Assembly: GCA_902606585.1 (NCBI GenBank)
Contig: CACLGX010000001.1
Span: forward strand, 62,001-126,000
DNA from: Paracoccaceae bacterium
GTDB taxonomy: Bacteria > Pseudomonadota > Alphaproteobacteria > Rhodobacterales > Rhodobacteraceae
Direction: 5' to 3'
Length of the DNA: 64,000 nt
Below, piece by piece: positions 36,905 to 47,111 of the stretch. Made by a program: the position numbers and the translations under genes. The notes under the pieces are model-generated. The model saw nothing but the letters and a program-made list of their open reading frames with translations, was not told the origin of the DNA and did not search any database. Within the stretch, counting starts at the first letter, position 1, and every line of letters begins with the position of its first letter.

Positions 36905-37336
36905 TTAAATCACGCCAATGTCAGCAAGTGCCCCAGCTAAAGATGGAGGTAAGGGTTCTTCATTTTGGCGCATGGCATTTAAGTCACTGGGTGAGTCTGT
37001 CGGATTGAGATAACGCCAGCCCTGAAAAGCACGCCTGTTGGCTATAGTGGTTAAAATCAAATTTTTATCCAAAACAATTGCACATCTTCGTATTCCATCA
37101 TTACCAATGATTTCATCAAGCCGGATTATCTTTTGTCTGCATTGGATTTGGCCTTTAATCACCCAGTAAATAGAGCCACCATTCACAATCTCTTTTTCGC
37201 GCTTTGGCCACATGCGGGTTACATGACGGGGACAACCGTCTGCACCTTGCGCTCTTGGGTTATTTTGCCAAGCGACGAGGTCAGAAACGGTTTGTGATCC
37301 TACGCTTAATTTTACCAAATTAACATATTCGCTCAT
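36905..37336 (-). CDS. DUF1489-family protein
   Basis: About 143 aa, a conserved alphaproteobacterial family of unknown function: VNLVKLSVGSQTVSDLVAW, HVTRMWPKREKEI, GSIYWVIKGQIQCRQKII, AFQGWRYL, PPSLAGALADIGV. The ATG at 37336 (TGAGGA upstream) is chosen over the open frame to 37405. Highly basic and aromatic composition, no membrane segment. Divergent from the ribonucleotide reductase gene. Confidence 0.85.
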   Translation of the reverse strand: MSEYVNLVKLSVGSQTVSDLVAWQNNPRAQGADGCPRHVTRMWPKREKEIVNGGSIYWVIKGQIQCRQKIIRLDEIIGNDGIRRCAIVLDKNLILTTIANRRAFQGWRYLNPTDSPSDLNAMRQNEEPLPPSLAGALADIGVI

Positions 37337-37458
37337 AATAATCCTCAGGCTAACGTAAACGATAGTGCCATTAACAAAACTAGCAAGTTGACCAAGAGAG
37401 TTCAAAAGACTAGAGTAATTGCCTACCGTTCTTAAGATTTTCTATCAAGGATTTTTAA

Positions 37459-39720
37459 ATGTCACGCTTCGATGCGGCAATTGCCGAACAAATTTGGGAT
37501 ATGAAGTATCGTTTAAAGGATGCCGATGAAACTGCTATTGATAAATCAGTTGAGGACACATGGGCAAGAATTGCAAAAGACCTTGCAAGTATTGAGAAGG
37601 ATAAAGTGCATTGGGAAAAAGAGTTCTATGCAGCCCTAGAAGATTTTAAGTTTTTGCCTGCTGGCCGCATTACAGCGGGCGCTGGAACAAATCGAAAAGT
37701 AACCTTATTTAATTGCTTTGTTATGGGAACTATTCCCGATGACATGGAGGGCATTTTTAATATGTTAAAAGAAGCTGCCCTAACTATGCAGCAGGGTGGT
37801 GGGATAGGTTACGATTTTTCCACTATTAGGCCAAATGGGGCAATAGTAAAGGGAGTAGCAGCCGACGCCTCTGGCCCACTTTCCTTTATGGATGTGTGGG
37901 ATTCAATGTGTCGAACAATCATGAGTGCTGGGTCTAGGCGCGGCGCAATGATGGCTACAATGCGTTGTGATCACCCGGACATAGAACAGTTCATCTCTGC
38001 AAAATCTGACCCCATACGATTGCGTATGTTCAATCTATCAGTTTTAGTCACTGACCCATTTATGGAAGCAGTGAAGAATGATGATGACTGGAATTTAGTA
38101 TTTAACGGTAAAGTATACAAAACACTGAAAGCTCAGAAGTTGTGGGATCAAATAATGCAATCCACATATGACTATGCAGAACCAGGTGTGATTTTCATCG
38201 ACAGAATAAACAAACTTAATAATCTAAATTATTGCGAAACTATTTCTGCTACAAACCCGTGTGGAGAGCAGCCACTACCACCTTATGGAGCATGTCTGCT
38301 TGGATCGATAAACTTCGCTAAATTAGTCGAGAAGCCCTTTGAAAAAAAAGCAAAAATTAACGAATCGGAGCTGGAAAGTTTAGTAGCAACGGCTGTCCGA
38401 ATGATGGATAATGTTGTTGATGCATCAAAATTTCCTTTGGCTGAGCAAGCCCAAGAGGCCAAAAACAAAAGAAGAATTGGACTTGGCGTAACTGGCTTGG
38501 CTGATGCTTTGTTGATGGTCGGTTTAAGATATGGCTCGGATGAAGCTGCTGTGCAAACAGAGCGCTGGCTGCATATTTTGGCAAGGTCTGCATACGCTGC
38601 ATCTGTGGAATTGGCCAAAGAAAAAGGCGCATTCCCATTATTTGATGCAGAGGCTTTCCTTAAGTCGGGATCCATGCAGACAATGGATAAAGAAATTTGT
38701 AGCGATATTAAAAAGTATGGAATTCGGAATGCTTTATTAACATCAATAGCTCCTACTGGAACAATAAGTCTCTATGCTGGAAATGTAAGCTCTGGAATCG
38801 AACCAGTATTTGCTTACTCTTACAATCGCAAGGTTTTGCAAAAAGATGGTTCCAAGACTGAAGAAGAAGTTGTCGATTATGCTGTGAGAATGTGGAGAGA
38901 CCTAAAAGGTGATACCCCTCTGCCAGACCATTTTGTTAATGCCCAAACACTTAGTCCAATAGAGCATGTCAAAATGCAATCAGCCGCGCAAAAGTGGATC
39001 GATAGTTCGATTTCTAAAACTATAAACTGCCCAGAGGATATTGATTTTGAGTCCTTCAAAAGTGTTTACATGGAAGCATATGAAACTGGTTGTAAGGGAT
39101 GTACAACTTACCGTCCTAATGATGTGACAGGATCCGTACTGACTGTCTCCAGTTCTAAAGAAAAGCCAATGGAAGAAGATGGCGCGGACGTCATATACAT
39201 GTCAGAACCATTAGACCGGCCTAATGAGTTGGAAGGTTCAACTTATAAGTTAAAGTGGCCTGACAGTGAACACGCTATTTATGTGACAATAAATGATACG
39301 CATGTGAATGGTTCGAGGCGCCCTTTCGAAGTTTTTATTAATTCTAAAAATATGGAACATTTCGCGTGGACGGTTGCATTAACACGAATGATTTCAGCTG
39401 TTTTCCGAAGAGGAGGAGATGTCTCATTTGTGGTCGAAGAGCTGAAAGCAGTATTTGACCCGCGTGGTGGTGCATGGGTTAACGGCAAATATATACCCTC
39501 TATTCTTGCTGCGATTGGTGGAGTTCTAGAAACACACATGGTAAAAATTGGTTTTCTTGCGGGTGAAGGATTGGGGCTAAAAGAAGATCCTAAATCAAAT
39601 CAAGTTATTAATTTTTCAGAGAACAAAGCAAAAGCTTGCTCCAGCTGTGGCCAATTTGAGATGCAGATGGTTGAGGGATGCATGATTTGTAGAAGTTGTG
39701 GTTATTCGAAATGTGGATGA
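37459..39720 (+). CDS. nrdJ: Adenosylcobalamin-dependent (class II) ribonucleotide reductase
   Basis: 753-aa reductase producing deoxyribonucleotides with coenzyme B12, usable with or without oxygen. FNCFVMGTIPDDMEGIF carries the first redox Cys; LTMQQGGGIGYDFS and AGSRRGAMMATM follow; the active-site NPCGEQPLPPYGACLLGSIN contains the Asn-Cys-Glu set; GVTGLADALL is the usual downstream motif. The tail has a zinc-ribbon-like CSSCGQFEMQMVEGCMICRSCGYSKCG (four CxxC pairs) that reduces the active site. No cobalamin riboswitch is visible in the 120 bp upstream. No class I reductase in the window. Confidence 0.93.
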   Translation: MSRFDAAIAEQIWDMKYRLKDADETAIDKSVEDTWARIAKDLASIEKDKVHWEKEFYAALEDFKFLPAGRITAGAGTNRKVTLFNCFVMGTIPDDMEGIFNMLKEAALTMQQGGGIGYDFSTIRPNGAIVKGVAADASGPLSFMDVWDSMCRTIMSAGSRRGAMMATMRCDHPDIEQFISAKSDPIRLRMFNLSVLVTDPFMEAVKNDDDWNLVFNGKVYKTLKAQKLWDQIMQSTYDYAEPGVIFIDRINKLNNLNYCETISATNPCGEQPLPPYGACLLGSINFAKLVEKPFEKKAKINESELESLVATAVRMMDNVVDASKFPLAEQAQEAKNKRRIGLGVTGLADALLMVGLRYGSDEAAVQTERWLHILARSAYAASVELAKEKGAFPLFDAEAFLKSGSMQTMDKEICSDIKKYGIRNALLTSIAPTGTISLYAGNVSSGIEPVFAYSYNRKVLQKDGSKTEEEVVDYAVRMWRDLKGDTPLPDHFVNAQTLSPIEHVKMQSAAQKWIDSSISKTINCPEDIDFESFKSVYMEAYETGCKGCTTYRPNDVTGSVLTVSSSKEKPMEEDGADVIYMSEPLDRPNELEGSTYKLKWPDSEHAIYVTINDTHVNGSRRPFEVFINSKNMEHFAWTVALTRMISAVFRRGGDVSFVVEELKAVFDPRGGAWVNGKYIPSILAAIGGVLETHMVKIGFLAGEGLGLKEDPKSNQVINFSENKAKACSSCGQFEMQMVEGCMICRSCGYSKCG

Positions 39721-39760
39721 ACACTTTTCATCTCAAAAAAGCTAAAATTTAGCTATTGTC

Positions 39761-40357
39761 GTGAGCGATATCTTTGAGCAAGTTAAACTTTGCAAAATCT
39801 GTAGTGTTAATTTCTCAAAGACAAAGACCCAGCATCGCCCTAGGCCGGTTATTAGAGGTAAAAGTACTGCAAAAATTTTGATTGCTGGCCAAGCACCTGG
39901 TGCCCGTGTACATAAAAGCGGTGTTCCGTTTTCCGATCCGTCAGGAGATGTTTTAAGGGGTTGGATGGGTTTGAACAAAGAAGATTTTTATGATGAGAGA
40001 AATATAGCTATAATTCCGATGGCTTTTTGTTTTCCAGGTTACGATGTAAATGGAAGTGATTTACCGCCACCCAAAATTTGTGCAACAACTTGGCGTTCTT
40101 CAATTCTAGAGAATTTCCAAAATTTAGAATTAAAACTTCTTGTAGGATCTTTCGCTCAAAAATGGCATCTTGATACCAATTTAACTGTGACTAATGTTGT
40201 GAAGGATTGGCGACTTTATACCCCTGAAATTTTACCTCTTCCACACCCTTCTTGGAGAAACAGAGCTTGGGTAAAGAAAAATTTCTGGTTTGAAAAAGAA
40301 CTAGTACCTGTATTGAGAAATAAAGTTAGAGGCATTTTGAAAAATGAAACAGCTTAA
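39761..40357 (+). CDS. Uracil-DNA glycosylase superfamily protein
   Basis: 198 aa with the UDG-superfamily shape: cysteines near the N-terminus (LCKICSVNF), the motif I GQAPGARVHKSGVPFSDPSG, and the motif II-like LPHPSWRNRAW near residue 165. The GQAPG ... HPSxRN combination is seen in uracil-DNA-glycosylase-family proteins of unproven activity as well as family 4/5 enzymes; the metal-cluster cysteines are incomplete. Start is GTG 39761. Overlaps the next gene by 14 nt. Confidence 0.75.
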   Translation: MSDIFEQVKLCKICSVNFSKTKTQHRPRPVIRGKSTAKILIAGQAPGARVHKSGVPFSDPSGDVLRGWMGLNKEDFYDERNIAIIPMAFCFPGYDVNGSDLPPPKICATTWRSSILENFQNLELKLLVGSFAQKWHLDTNLTVTNVVKDWRLYTPEILPLPHPSWRNRAWVKKNFWFEKELVPVLRNKVRGILKNETA

Positions 40358-41126
40358 CAAAGCTTTTTTGGAAATGTCCCAGAATCCAGAAAGTAATGAT
40401 GCTCGTCTCAAGTATTACGGAGTGCTTGCGGATACAAATTTATTTTTGTTACTTGAGCAGGAACCTAGCAACGAAATACTTGATCCCAAATTTATCCAGC
40501 TTAAGGGTAACAACTTTGCCCTAGCATTTGATAGCGAAGAGAAGCTTTCTGAATTTTATGGGGAGACTGCCGCATTTGCGGAAGTTACCGGCCGTGTCTT
40601 AGCAAAGATGCTGCTAGAAGAAAAAATAGGGTTAGGTATTAATTTAGGTGTTTCCGAAGGTGAATTGCTGCTTCCATGGGAGATTATTGAATGGTTTGTA
40701 AATGTTTTGGATGAAACTCCCAATTTGGTACAAACGACCCCTGAAAAATTCCTCCCCGTCAAAGCTTTCCCTGAGATAATTTTTAAAGCACTGCAAGAAA
40801 AACTTGAACCTGCGGTGGGCTTATTTGATGAAACTTGGATTTGTGCTGTTGAATATAATGAAGATGAAATTTCTCATCTCATTTGCTTAATGGGAGTTCA
40901 AAATTCTGCACAGCAAGCAATGGTAAAATCAATCAAAGAGGTTCTTTCTTTTACCGATATTGATTTGGGAAATATTGATGTGGCACATTTTAGTTATGAT
41001 GATGAAGCTTGTACTAAAATTCGTGAGATAGGCATTAAGCTTGAGTTTCCTGAGGTAAGCGAAGTTAAGAATGCTTCTCGCGACGTGAAAAACAAGGCAG
41101 CTTTGGCTCCGCCAAAACTAAGATAA
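40344..41126 (+). CDS. SseB N-terminal-domain protein
   Basis: 260 aa, two-part protein: an SseB-like N-terminal domain (VLADTNLFLLLEQEP ... ALAFDSEEKLSEFYGE ... GLGINLGVSEGELLLPWEII) and an acidic C-terminal region (ICAVEYNEDEISHLICLMG). Cytoplasmic, function unknown; the domain was named from the enhanced serine-sensitivity protein. Overlapping start with the upstream glycosylase gene implies coupling. Confidence 0.75.
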   Translation: MKQLNKAFLEMSQNPESNDARLKYYGVLADTNLFLLLEQEPSNEILDPKFIQLKGNNFALAFDSEEKLSEFYGETAAFAEVTGRVLAKMLLEEKIGLGINLGVSEGELLLPWEIIEWFVNVLDETPNLVQTTPEKFLPVKAFPEIIFKALQEKLEPAVGLFDETWICAVEYNEDEISHLICLMGVQNSAQQAMVKSIKEVLSFTDIDLGNIDVAHFSYDDEACTKIREIGIKLEFPEVSEVKNASRDVKNKAALAPPKLR

Positions 41127-41131
41127 AATTT

Positions 41132-43579
41132 TTAGGCTTTCGTTCTCGCGCCCGTAGGATCATATAAAGGTTTGAAGGAAATTTCGGCTTGGACGCGACT
41201 TCCAGCTACGTCTATCTCATACGATGAAGCAAGCAATTCTGATGATTTTTCGTCTTTACAAGGTACATAGCCCATGCCAACCGCGCCTCCCAAGGCGTGC
41301 CCATAATTTCCAGAACTTAAATAACCAACTATTTCGCCATCGCGAACAATAGGTTCATTGTGGTAGAGTAGGGGCTCGGAATCTTTCAGAAGAAACTGAG
41401 CCATACGCATTTCTAATCCTTCTTCTCTTTTTGTAACTACCGCATCACGCCCAAGAAATTTTTCCTTATCTGATTTTACTGCAAACCCTAAACCTGCTTC
41501 TAATACATGATCCTCGCAGGTAATATCATGGCCAAAATGCCTATAACCTTTTTCAATTCTGCAACTATCCATCATATGCATGCCACAAAGCTTTAACTGG
41601 CTGCCGTTTGCTTGTTCCATGATTGTTTCGAAAACATGTGCAGCCATATCTGTGCTGACATAAATTTCCCAACCTAATTCACCAACATAGGATACTCTGT
41701 GAACGCGAGCCAATCCCATTCCAATTTCAATTTCTTGAGCTGTTCCAAATGGATTTGTTTCATTTGAAAAATCATTAGGACTTATGGCCTCCATAAATTG
41801 CCGAGAATTAGGTCCCATGATGGCTAAAACGCCTTCTGCCGCTGTAACGTCAGTGATTATGACTTCAAAATCTCTTTTATTTCTTCTCATCCATGTTTGA
41901 TCAGCTAATCTTGTGATTGCCGGGGTTACTACTAAATATGAAGTTTCAGTGAGCCTGGTGACAGTTACGTCGGCTTCTATACCCCCTTTTGGATTCAGGA
42001 ATTGTGTATATACAATTTTGCCAAGGGGCACTGACATATTTCCACCGCAAATATAGTTGAGGAAAGTTTCAGCATCTCGCCCCTCGACCATTAATTTGCC
42101 GAAGGAAGACATGTCATACATACCTAGATTATTACGTACGGCCATGTGTTCACGATGGGAGTTTTCAAACCAATTTTGCCGGCCCCAGCTATACTGATAT
42201 TTCTGAATTTGACCCTCTTCTGAAAACCAATTTGCTCTTTCCCAGCCGGCGAGTTCCCCAAAAACGGCTCCATGATTTTTTAGATAGGAATGAAAAGGCG
42301 ATCGCCTTACACCTCTCGCAGTTTCTTTTTGCCTAAAAGGAAAATGATCTGCGTATAACAGACCTAAAGTTTCTTTTGACCGTTCGAATAGGTAATGTTT
42401 ATTGCCCTGGAATGGATGCATTCTAGAAATGTCGACATCTCCAAGATCAAATGGTTTTTGTCCATCATGCATCCATTGGCTCAACGCCATGCCTGCTCCG
42501 CCAGCAGATTGAATTCCAATCGAATTAAAACCTGCCGCTACCCAAAAATTGTCTAATTCAGGAGCAATTCCTAGGTGGTATGCGTCATCTGGAGTAAAAC
42601 TTTCTGGCCCATTGAAAAAAGTATGTATTCCAGCTTCACCTAGCATTGGAATTCTATTAATGGCCATTTCTAATATGGGCTCAAAATGATCAAAATCTTC
42701 TTGCAATTGATCAAATTCGAAATCATCAGGGATGCCTTTTGCACCCCAGGGTTTTGCGTTTGGCTCAAAAGCGCCCAGCATTAATTTTCCTGCATCCTCT
42801 TTGTAGTATGCGCACTCATCTAAAACGCGAAGTACTGGTAACTGGCTGAGCCCTTCTATTGGCTCTGAGACAATGTAAAAATGCTCGCAAGCGTGAAGCG
42901 GAACATTTACACCTGCCATTTTGCCAACCTCATGTCCCCACATGCCGGCACAATTAACGATCATTTCACAGGTAGTATGCCCCGTCTCTCCCGAGCCACT
43001 GACCCAGTCAACGCCCTTTACTACTCTTCCAGACTTGTGAATTTTTGTAACTTTTGTTCCTTCAATTACATTGGCGCCTTTTTGTTTTGCTCCTTTGGCT
43101 AAAGCCAGCGCAATATTAGCAGGGTCGCCCTGTCCGTCTTTTTCGAGGAATACACCACCTACAACCCCGTCTAAATTAATATGTGGATATCTTTCCGAAA
43201 CTTGATCTGGCGAAATCTCTTCTACTGCAACATCAAAGGCTCTCGCCATTGCCGCAGATCGGCTTAATTCTTCCATACGCTCTTTGGTCAGAGCAACATT
43301 TATTGAACCTACTCGCTTAAAACCGGTCGAAACACCTGTTTCTTTTTCTAATGTCCCGTAAAGCTCTTGACTATATTTGGCCAGTTTAGTCATGTTAGCC
43401 GTTGCACGTAATTGCGCAATTAAACCAGCAGCATGCCAAGTTGTGCCGGATGTGAGCTGCTTTCTTTCAAGTAATAAAACGTCTTTCCAACCCAGTTTAG
43501 TTAAGTGATATGCAACCGAACATCCAATTACGCCACCGCCAATAATTATCACTCGTGCATGTTCTGGAATGTTACTCAT
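41132..43579 (-). CDS. FAD/folate-type demethylating dehydrogenase (sarcosine/dimethylglycine dehydrogenase family)
   Basis: 815-aa fusion: an N-terminal FAD domain (VIIGGGVIGCSVAYHL; TTWHAAGLIAQLRA, where the His is the expected covalent FAD site) and a C-terminal GcvT-like tetrahydrofolate domain (YVGELGWEIYVS, IEKGYRHFGHDIT, LGRDAVV). The family removes N-methyl groups, passing the C1 unit to folate. LPVLRVLDECAYYKEDAGKLMLGAFEP suits the sarcosine-dehydrogenase-like branch, but dimethylglycine cannot be excluded. It starts 7 nt after a homocysteine methyltransferase gene. Confidence 0.82.
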   Translation of the reverse strand: MSNIPEHARVIIIGGGVIGCSVAYHLTKLGWKDVLLLERKQLTSGTTWHAAGLIAQLRATANMTKLAKYSQELYGTLEKETGVSTGFKRVGSINVALTKERMEELSRSAAMARAFDVAVEEISPDQVSERYPHINLDGVVGGVFLEKDGQGDPANIALALAKGAKQKGANVIEGTKVTKIHKSGRVVKGVDWVSGSGETGHTTCEMIVNCAGMWGHEVGKMAGVNVPLHACEHFYIVSEPIEGLSQLPVLRVLDECAYYKEDAGKLMLGAFEPNAKPWGAKGIPDDFEFDQLQEDFDHFEPILEMAINRIPMLGEAGIHTFFNGPESFTPDDAYHLGIAPELDNFWVAAGFNSIGIQSAGGAGMALSQWMHDGQKPFDLGDVDISRMHPFQGNKHYLFERSKETLGLLYADHFPFRQKETARGVRRSPFHSYLKNHGAVFGELAGWERANWFSEEGQIQKYQYSWGRQNWFENSHREHMAVRNNLGMYDMSSFGKLMVEGRDAETFLNYICGGNMSVPLGKIVYTQFLNPKGGIEADVTVTRLTETSYLVVTPAITRLADQTWMRRNKRDFEVIITDVTAAEGVLAIMGPNSRQFMEAISPNDFSNETNPFGTAQEIEIGMGLARVHRVSYVGELGWEIYVSTDMAAHVFETIMEQANGSQLKLCGMHMMDSCRIEKGYRHFGHDITCEDHVLEAGLGFAVKSDKEKFLGRDAVVTKREEGLEMRMAQFLLKDSEPLLYHNEPIVRDGEIVGYLSSGNYGHALGGAVGMGYVPCKDEKSSELLASSYEIDVAGSRVQAEISFKPLYDPTGARTKA

Positions 43580-43586
43580 ACTAACC

Positions 43587-44486
43587 TCACACTATTTTGT
43601 GCCCATTTTCTCTCAGATCTTTAGCTAGCTGTTCAATATGCCGTGGCCCAACTTCACAGCATCCACCGATGATCGTTGCGCCCATTTCAACCCATTCCAT
43701 TGCAAATTTTGCATACTCTTTGGGGTTTAAATCGTGCCTCTCTTTCAGTGCGTCAACTGTTGGAAAATCCTCCAAGAAACCTGTTGTTATTTTAGTAAAG
43801 CCGTTTGCGTAAGCTCCAAACGGACTGTTAAAATCTGCTATTATTTTTAATGAATTTTTCGTTACCTCTGGTCTTGAGCAGTTTACTAAAATTACATCCA
43901 CTTTATATTCACTGAGAAGATTTTTAATCAAAGAAAGTTCTTCACCAGATCGGAGTTTTGTTCCGTCAAAATCTTTTGTTGTAAATGCCATCCAAATTGG
44001 AATGTCGATATTTTTAGCTGCAATTAAAGCAGCCTTTGCGTGTTCTATAGAACTTACTGTTTCAATCAGCAAAACGTCGCATTTTGCGCCCAGATGATTT
44101 ACTACATCTTCGTACTGTTTTGAGGCTTCTATAGCATCTGGAATTAAATCAGGTCGATAACTCGCATGCAGAGGTCCAATTGAGCCAGCAACCTGCCCAT
44201 AACCATTTCTTTTTTTTGAGCTAATAGCCGTATCAATGGCCTTATCCCAAAGCTCTTCTAATCTCTTTTCTAAGCCAACTCTTTCTAATCTATCCTTAAG
44301 AACAGGATAAGTGTTGGTTGTTGCAACGGTTGCACCCACCGAGAAGTACTCGTCATGTACCTCGGAAAGTAACTTGGTATCATCAAGCATAACCATTGTA
44401 GACCATAGTGGTGTAGGTTTTTCCCCTGATCTCTTCACAAGTTCCTGACCAATAGACCCATCAAGTAAAGTAATTTCGGACATCAC
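43587..44486 (-). CDS. Homocysteine S-methyltransferase family protein (betaine-homocysteine methyltransferase candidate)
   Basis: 299 aa, zinc-dependent methyltransferase of the Hcy-binding family. LDGSIGQELVKRSG is at the N-terminus, ATTNTYPVLKDRL follows, and the zinc ligands are in VNCSRPEV (first Cys) and IIGGCCEVGPRHI (Cys-Cys). It would make methionine from homocysteine. Between two dimethylglycine/sarcosine-type dehydrogenases, glycine betaine is the most likely methyl donor; S-methylmethionine is the alternative. Confidence 0.82.
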   Translation of the reverse strand: MMSEITLLDGSIGQELVKRSGEKPTPLWSTMVMLDDTKLLSEVHDEYFSVGATVATTNTYPVLKDRLERVGLEKRLEELWDKAIDTAISSKKRNGYGQVAGSIGPLHASYRPDLIPDAIEASKQYEDVVNHLGAKCDVLLIETVSSIEHAKAALIAAKNIDIPIWMAFTTKDFDGTKLRSGEELSLIKNLLSEYKVDVILVNCSRPEVTKNSLKIIADFNSPFGAYANGFTKITTGFLEDFPTVDALKERHDLNPKEYAKFAMEWVEMGATIIGGCCEVGPRHIEQLAKDLRENGHKIV

Positions 44487-44562
44487 GTGTAATAGCCTTT
44501 TTTTTTAAAAATGAAATAAATTTAAATATTTTTAAATTATGTGACTGACTTCTTAGTCTATC

Positions 44563-47013
44563 TCAAGCTCGCAGCCTTTCATTTTGTGGATCCCAAAGTG
44601 CATCATTTTCCTGAACCACTGCTTTTCTACGTTCTCCATAAATCTCTACTTCCAGGTTAATGTTGGGTCTGGCTAGGTCACTTCTTAACATGCCCAAAGC
44701 GATTGACTCATTGACCCTGTAACCCCAAGCACCTGATGTTGTTTCCCCTACAACTTCACCATTGTGCCATAAAGTTGACATATATGGCGCATCAAACTCT
44801 TCAGCATCTACTACCAAAGTTACGAATTTTTTGGTACTACCTTGTTGTTTTTCGTTTTGAAGTGCCAACTTTCCTGGAAAGGATTGCGGTTTTTCAAATT
44901 TGATAAATCTTTCGAGCCCTCCCTCAAGCATGGAATAATCAGTAGATAAATCACCTTTCCATGCTCGATAGCCCTTTTCAATTCGGAGTGAATTCAAGGC
45001 CCACATGCCAAAGGGTTTTGCCCCCGCTTGAACGGATAGCTCATACAAGGCTGCTATATCCTTATTGAGTGCGTGTATTTCCCATCCTAATTCTCCGGCA
45101 AAACTTACTCTGACCAAATTACACTCTATATCTTTAATCTTTGCTTTTTGGTGCGTTAGCCAACTTGCTTCTAGATCAGCTTCGGTATTCAAAGATTGGA
45201 ATAGGGTACGGCTTTTTGGTCCAGTAACAATCAAGGTGCCATACTTATTTGTAATATCAATAAGCGATAATCCATTTGAGAGTGATCGACTTAAAAGTTC
45301 ATAGTCGTGCCACTGGGCAGAGGCCGCAGTAATCAAAGTAAAGTGATCTTCGCTATGTCGCATGACTGACATTTCTGTTAAAATTCGCCCTCTTTCGTCT
45401 GCAAAATAAGCTAGATTGATCCGACCAATTTTTGGCAAACCACCTGTTATCTGGCATCTTAACCATTCGGCTGAACCATCACCACTTAATTCAAAACGGC
45501 TAAAGCCTGGCAAATCCAAAACCCCAACATCGTCTTTGACAGCTTCACATTCCTCTTTAATCCTTTGTTCCCAAGGGCCTGATCTTTTCCAGGTTTTTGT
45601 CGCCTCTTCTGATGTATCGTCTCCCTTTTGAGCAAACCAATTAGCACGTTCCCATCCGTTATAGGCACCCATCTGACCACCGTTTTTCAAAACAAGGTCG
45701 TGCGCAGGCGAGATTTTTTTATTTCGGCCAGCTGGCCATTCATGCCAAGGAAAATGCATTGCGTACTCGTTACCGTAGACTTCCATACCCTTTGCAACAC
45801 AATACTCATGATCTGTGAAGTCCGTATATCTTCTTGGATCACATGACCACATATCCCATTCCGTAACGCCCTCAGTCATCCACTCGCAAAGAACTTTTCC
45901 TGCGCCTCCAGCTTGTGCAATACCAAAAGTAAAAACACAGGCTTCAAAGCCATTTTTAACACCAGGCATGGGTCCAATTAGTGGAAGGCCATCGGGTGCG
46001 TATGGAATTGGGCCGTTTATAACTCTACTTACGCCCGAAGTTCCCAAGAGCGGAACACGCTCCATGGCATCAGCAACAATATCTTCTATTCGATCTAAAT
46101 CGTCGTTCCACAACTGAAAACTAAAATCGTCTGGCATGGGGTCGTCTTCAGTGGCCCAATGTGCCTTACAATTTGGCTCGTAGGGTCCTAAGTTAAAGCC
46201 ATTTTTCTCCTGCCTTAAGTAATAAGAGATATCTACATCCCGCAATAAAGGTAGTTTTTTACCAGACTTTTTGGCATAGTTTTCAATTTCAGGTATTTCT
46301 TCAGATAAAAGATATTGGTGACTCATAACCATCATAGGAACGGTTCTTCCACCGTAAGGTTTAAACCATTCTCCTACTTGTTGAGCATAATATCCTGCGG
46401 CGTTCACAACATATTGGCAGTTAATATTGCCTTTTTCGGTATGAACAGTCCAGGTTTTATCATTTTTTTGGGTGACCCCAATTGCTGGAGTAAAGCGAAG
46501 TATTTTGGCTCCTAGATCTCTTGCTCCTTTGGCTAAAGCTTGAGTGAGTTGTGCTGGATCGATATCACCATCATTTGGATCATACAGTGCACCAGCAAGA
46601 TCATGTATCTCTAAAAAAGGATATAAACTTTTAGCCTCTTCTGGAGTTAGTATTTCTATATCCATTCCTTGGTATTTGCCCATACTGGCGGCACGCTTAA
46701 ATTCTTGGAGCCGCTCTTCAGAATGTGCCAGACGTAAAGACCCAGTCTGATGGTAGTTCATCGGGTAATCGACTTCGTCACCAAGTCTTGCATATAGTTC
46801 TGTCGAATATCTTTGCATATTCATTATCGACCAACTAGTTGAAAATGTGGGCACATTACCTGCAGCGTGCCAAGTAGAACCAGCAGTCAATTCATTTTTT
46901 TCCAGTAAAACGCAATCTGTCCAACCAGCTTTGGCTAGATGATAGAGCGAACTTGCACCAACAGCGCCACCACCAATAATTACAACTTTAGCTTCTTTTG
47001 GAAAGTCAGACAT
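44563..47013 (-). CDS. Dimethylglycine dehydrogenase-like FAD/folate enzyme
   Basis: 816-aa protein with the same two-domain plan as its neighbour at 41132: VVIIGGGAVGASSLYHL, STWHAAGNVPTFSTSWS (His for covalent FAD), PLLRDVDISYYLRQEKNGFNLGPYEP closely recalling mitochondrial dimethylglycine dehydrogenase, then a GcvT domain with VSFAGELGWEIHAL and IEKGYRAWKGDL. Expected to turn dimethylglycine into sarcosine, delivering formaldehyde-level carbon to tetrahydrofolate. First gene of the three-gene minus-strand set. Confidence 0.83.
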   Translation of the reverse strand: MSDFPKEAKVVIIGGGAVGASSLYHLAKAGWTDCVLLEKNELTAGSTWHAAGNVPTFSTSWSIMNMQRYSTELYARLGDEVDYPMNYHQTGSLRLAHSEERLQEFKRAASMGKYQGMDIEILTPEEAKSLYPFLEIHDLAGALYDPNDGDIDPAQLTQALAKGARDLGAKILRFTPAIGVTQKNDKTWTVHTEKGNINCQYVVNAAGYYAQQVGEWFKPYGGRTVPMMVMSHQYLLSEEIPEIENYAKKSGKKLPLLRDVDISYYLRQEKNGFNLGPYEPNCKAHWATEDDPMPDDFSFQLWNDDLDRIEDIVADAMERVPLLGTSGVSRVINGPIPYAPDGLPLIGPMPGVKNGFEACVFTFGIAQAGGAGKVLCEWMTEGVTEWDMWSCDPRRYTDFTDHEYCVAKGMEVYGNEYAMHFPWHEWPAGRNKKISPAHDLVLKNGGQMGAYNGWERANWFAQKGDDTSEEATKTWKRSGPWEQRIKEECEAVKDDVGVLDLPGFSRFELSGDGSAEWLRCQITGGLPKIGRINLAYFADERGRILTEMSVMRHSEDHFTLITAASAQWHDYELLSRSLSNGLSLIDITNKYGTLIVTGPKSRTLFQSLNTEADLEASWLTHQKAKIKDIECNLVRVSFAGELGWEIHALNKDIAALYELSVQAGAKPFGMWALNSLRIEKGYRAWKGDLSTDYSMLEGGLERFIKFEKPQSFPGKLALQNEKQQGSTKKFVTLVVDAEEFDAPYMSTLWHNGEVVGETTSGAWGYRVNESIALGMLRSDLARPNINLEVEIYGERRKAVVQENDALWDPQNERLRA

Positions 47014-47111
47014 AAAATAATCTCCCCTGATATTTTACAGCGATCTCTAAATAAATTTTATTACAATTTTAAAAGATTTAAACATGAAAACTCTGATTAG
47101 TTGGTTTTTTT

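Noticed and set aside
37337..37458. Cobalamin riboswitch upstream of the B12-dependent reductase
   Set aside because: The gap is only about 120 bp and lacks the B12-box and a suitable fold.
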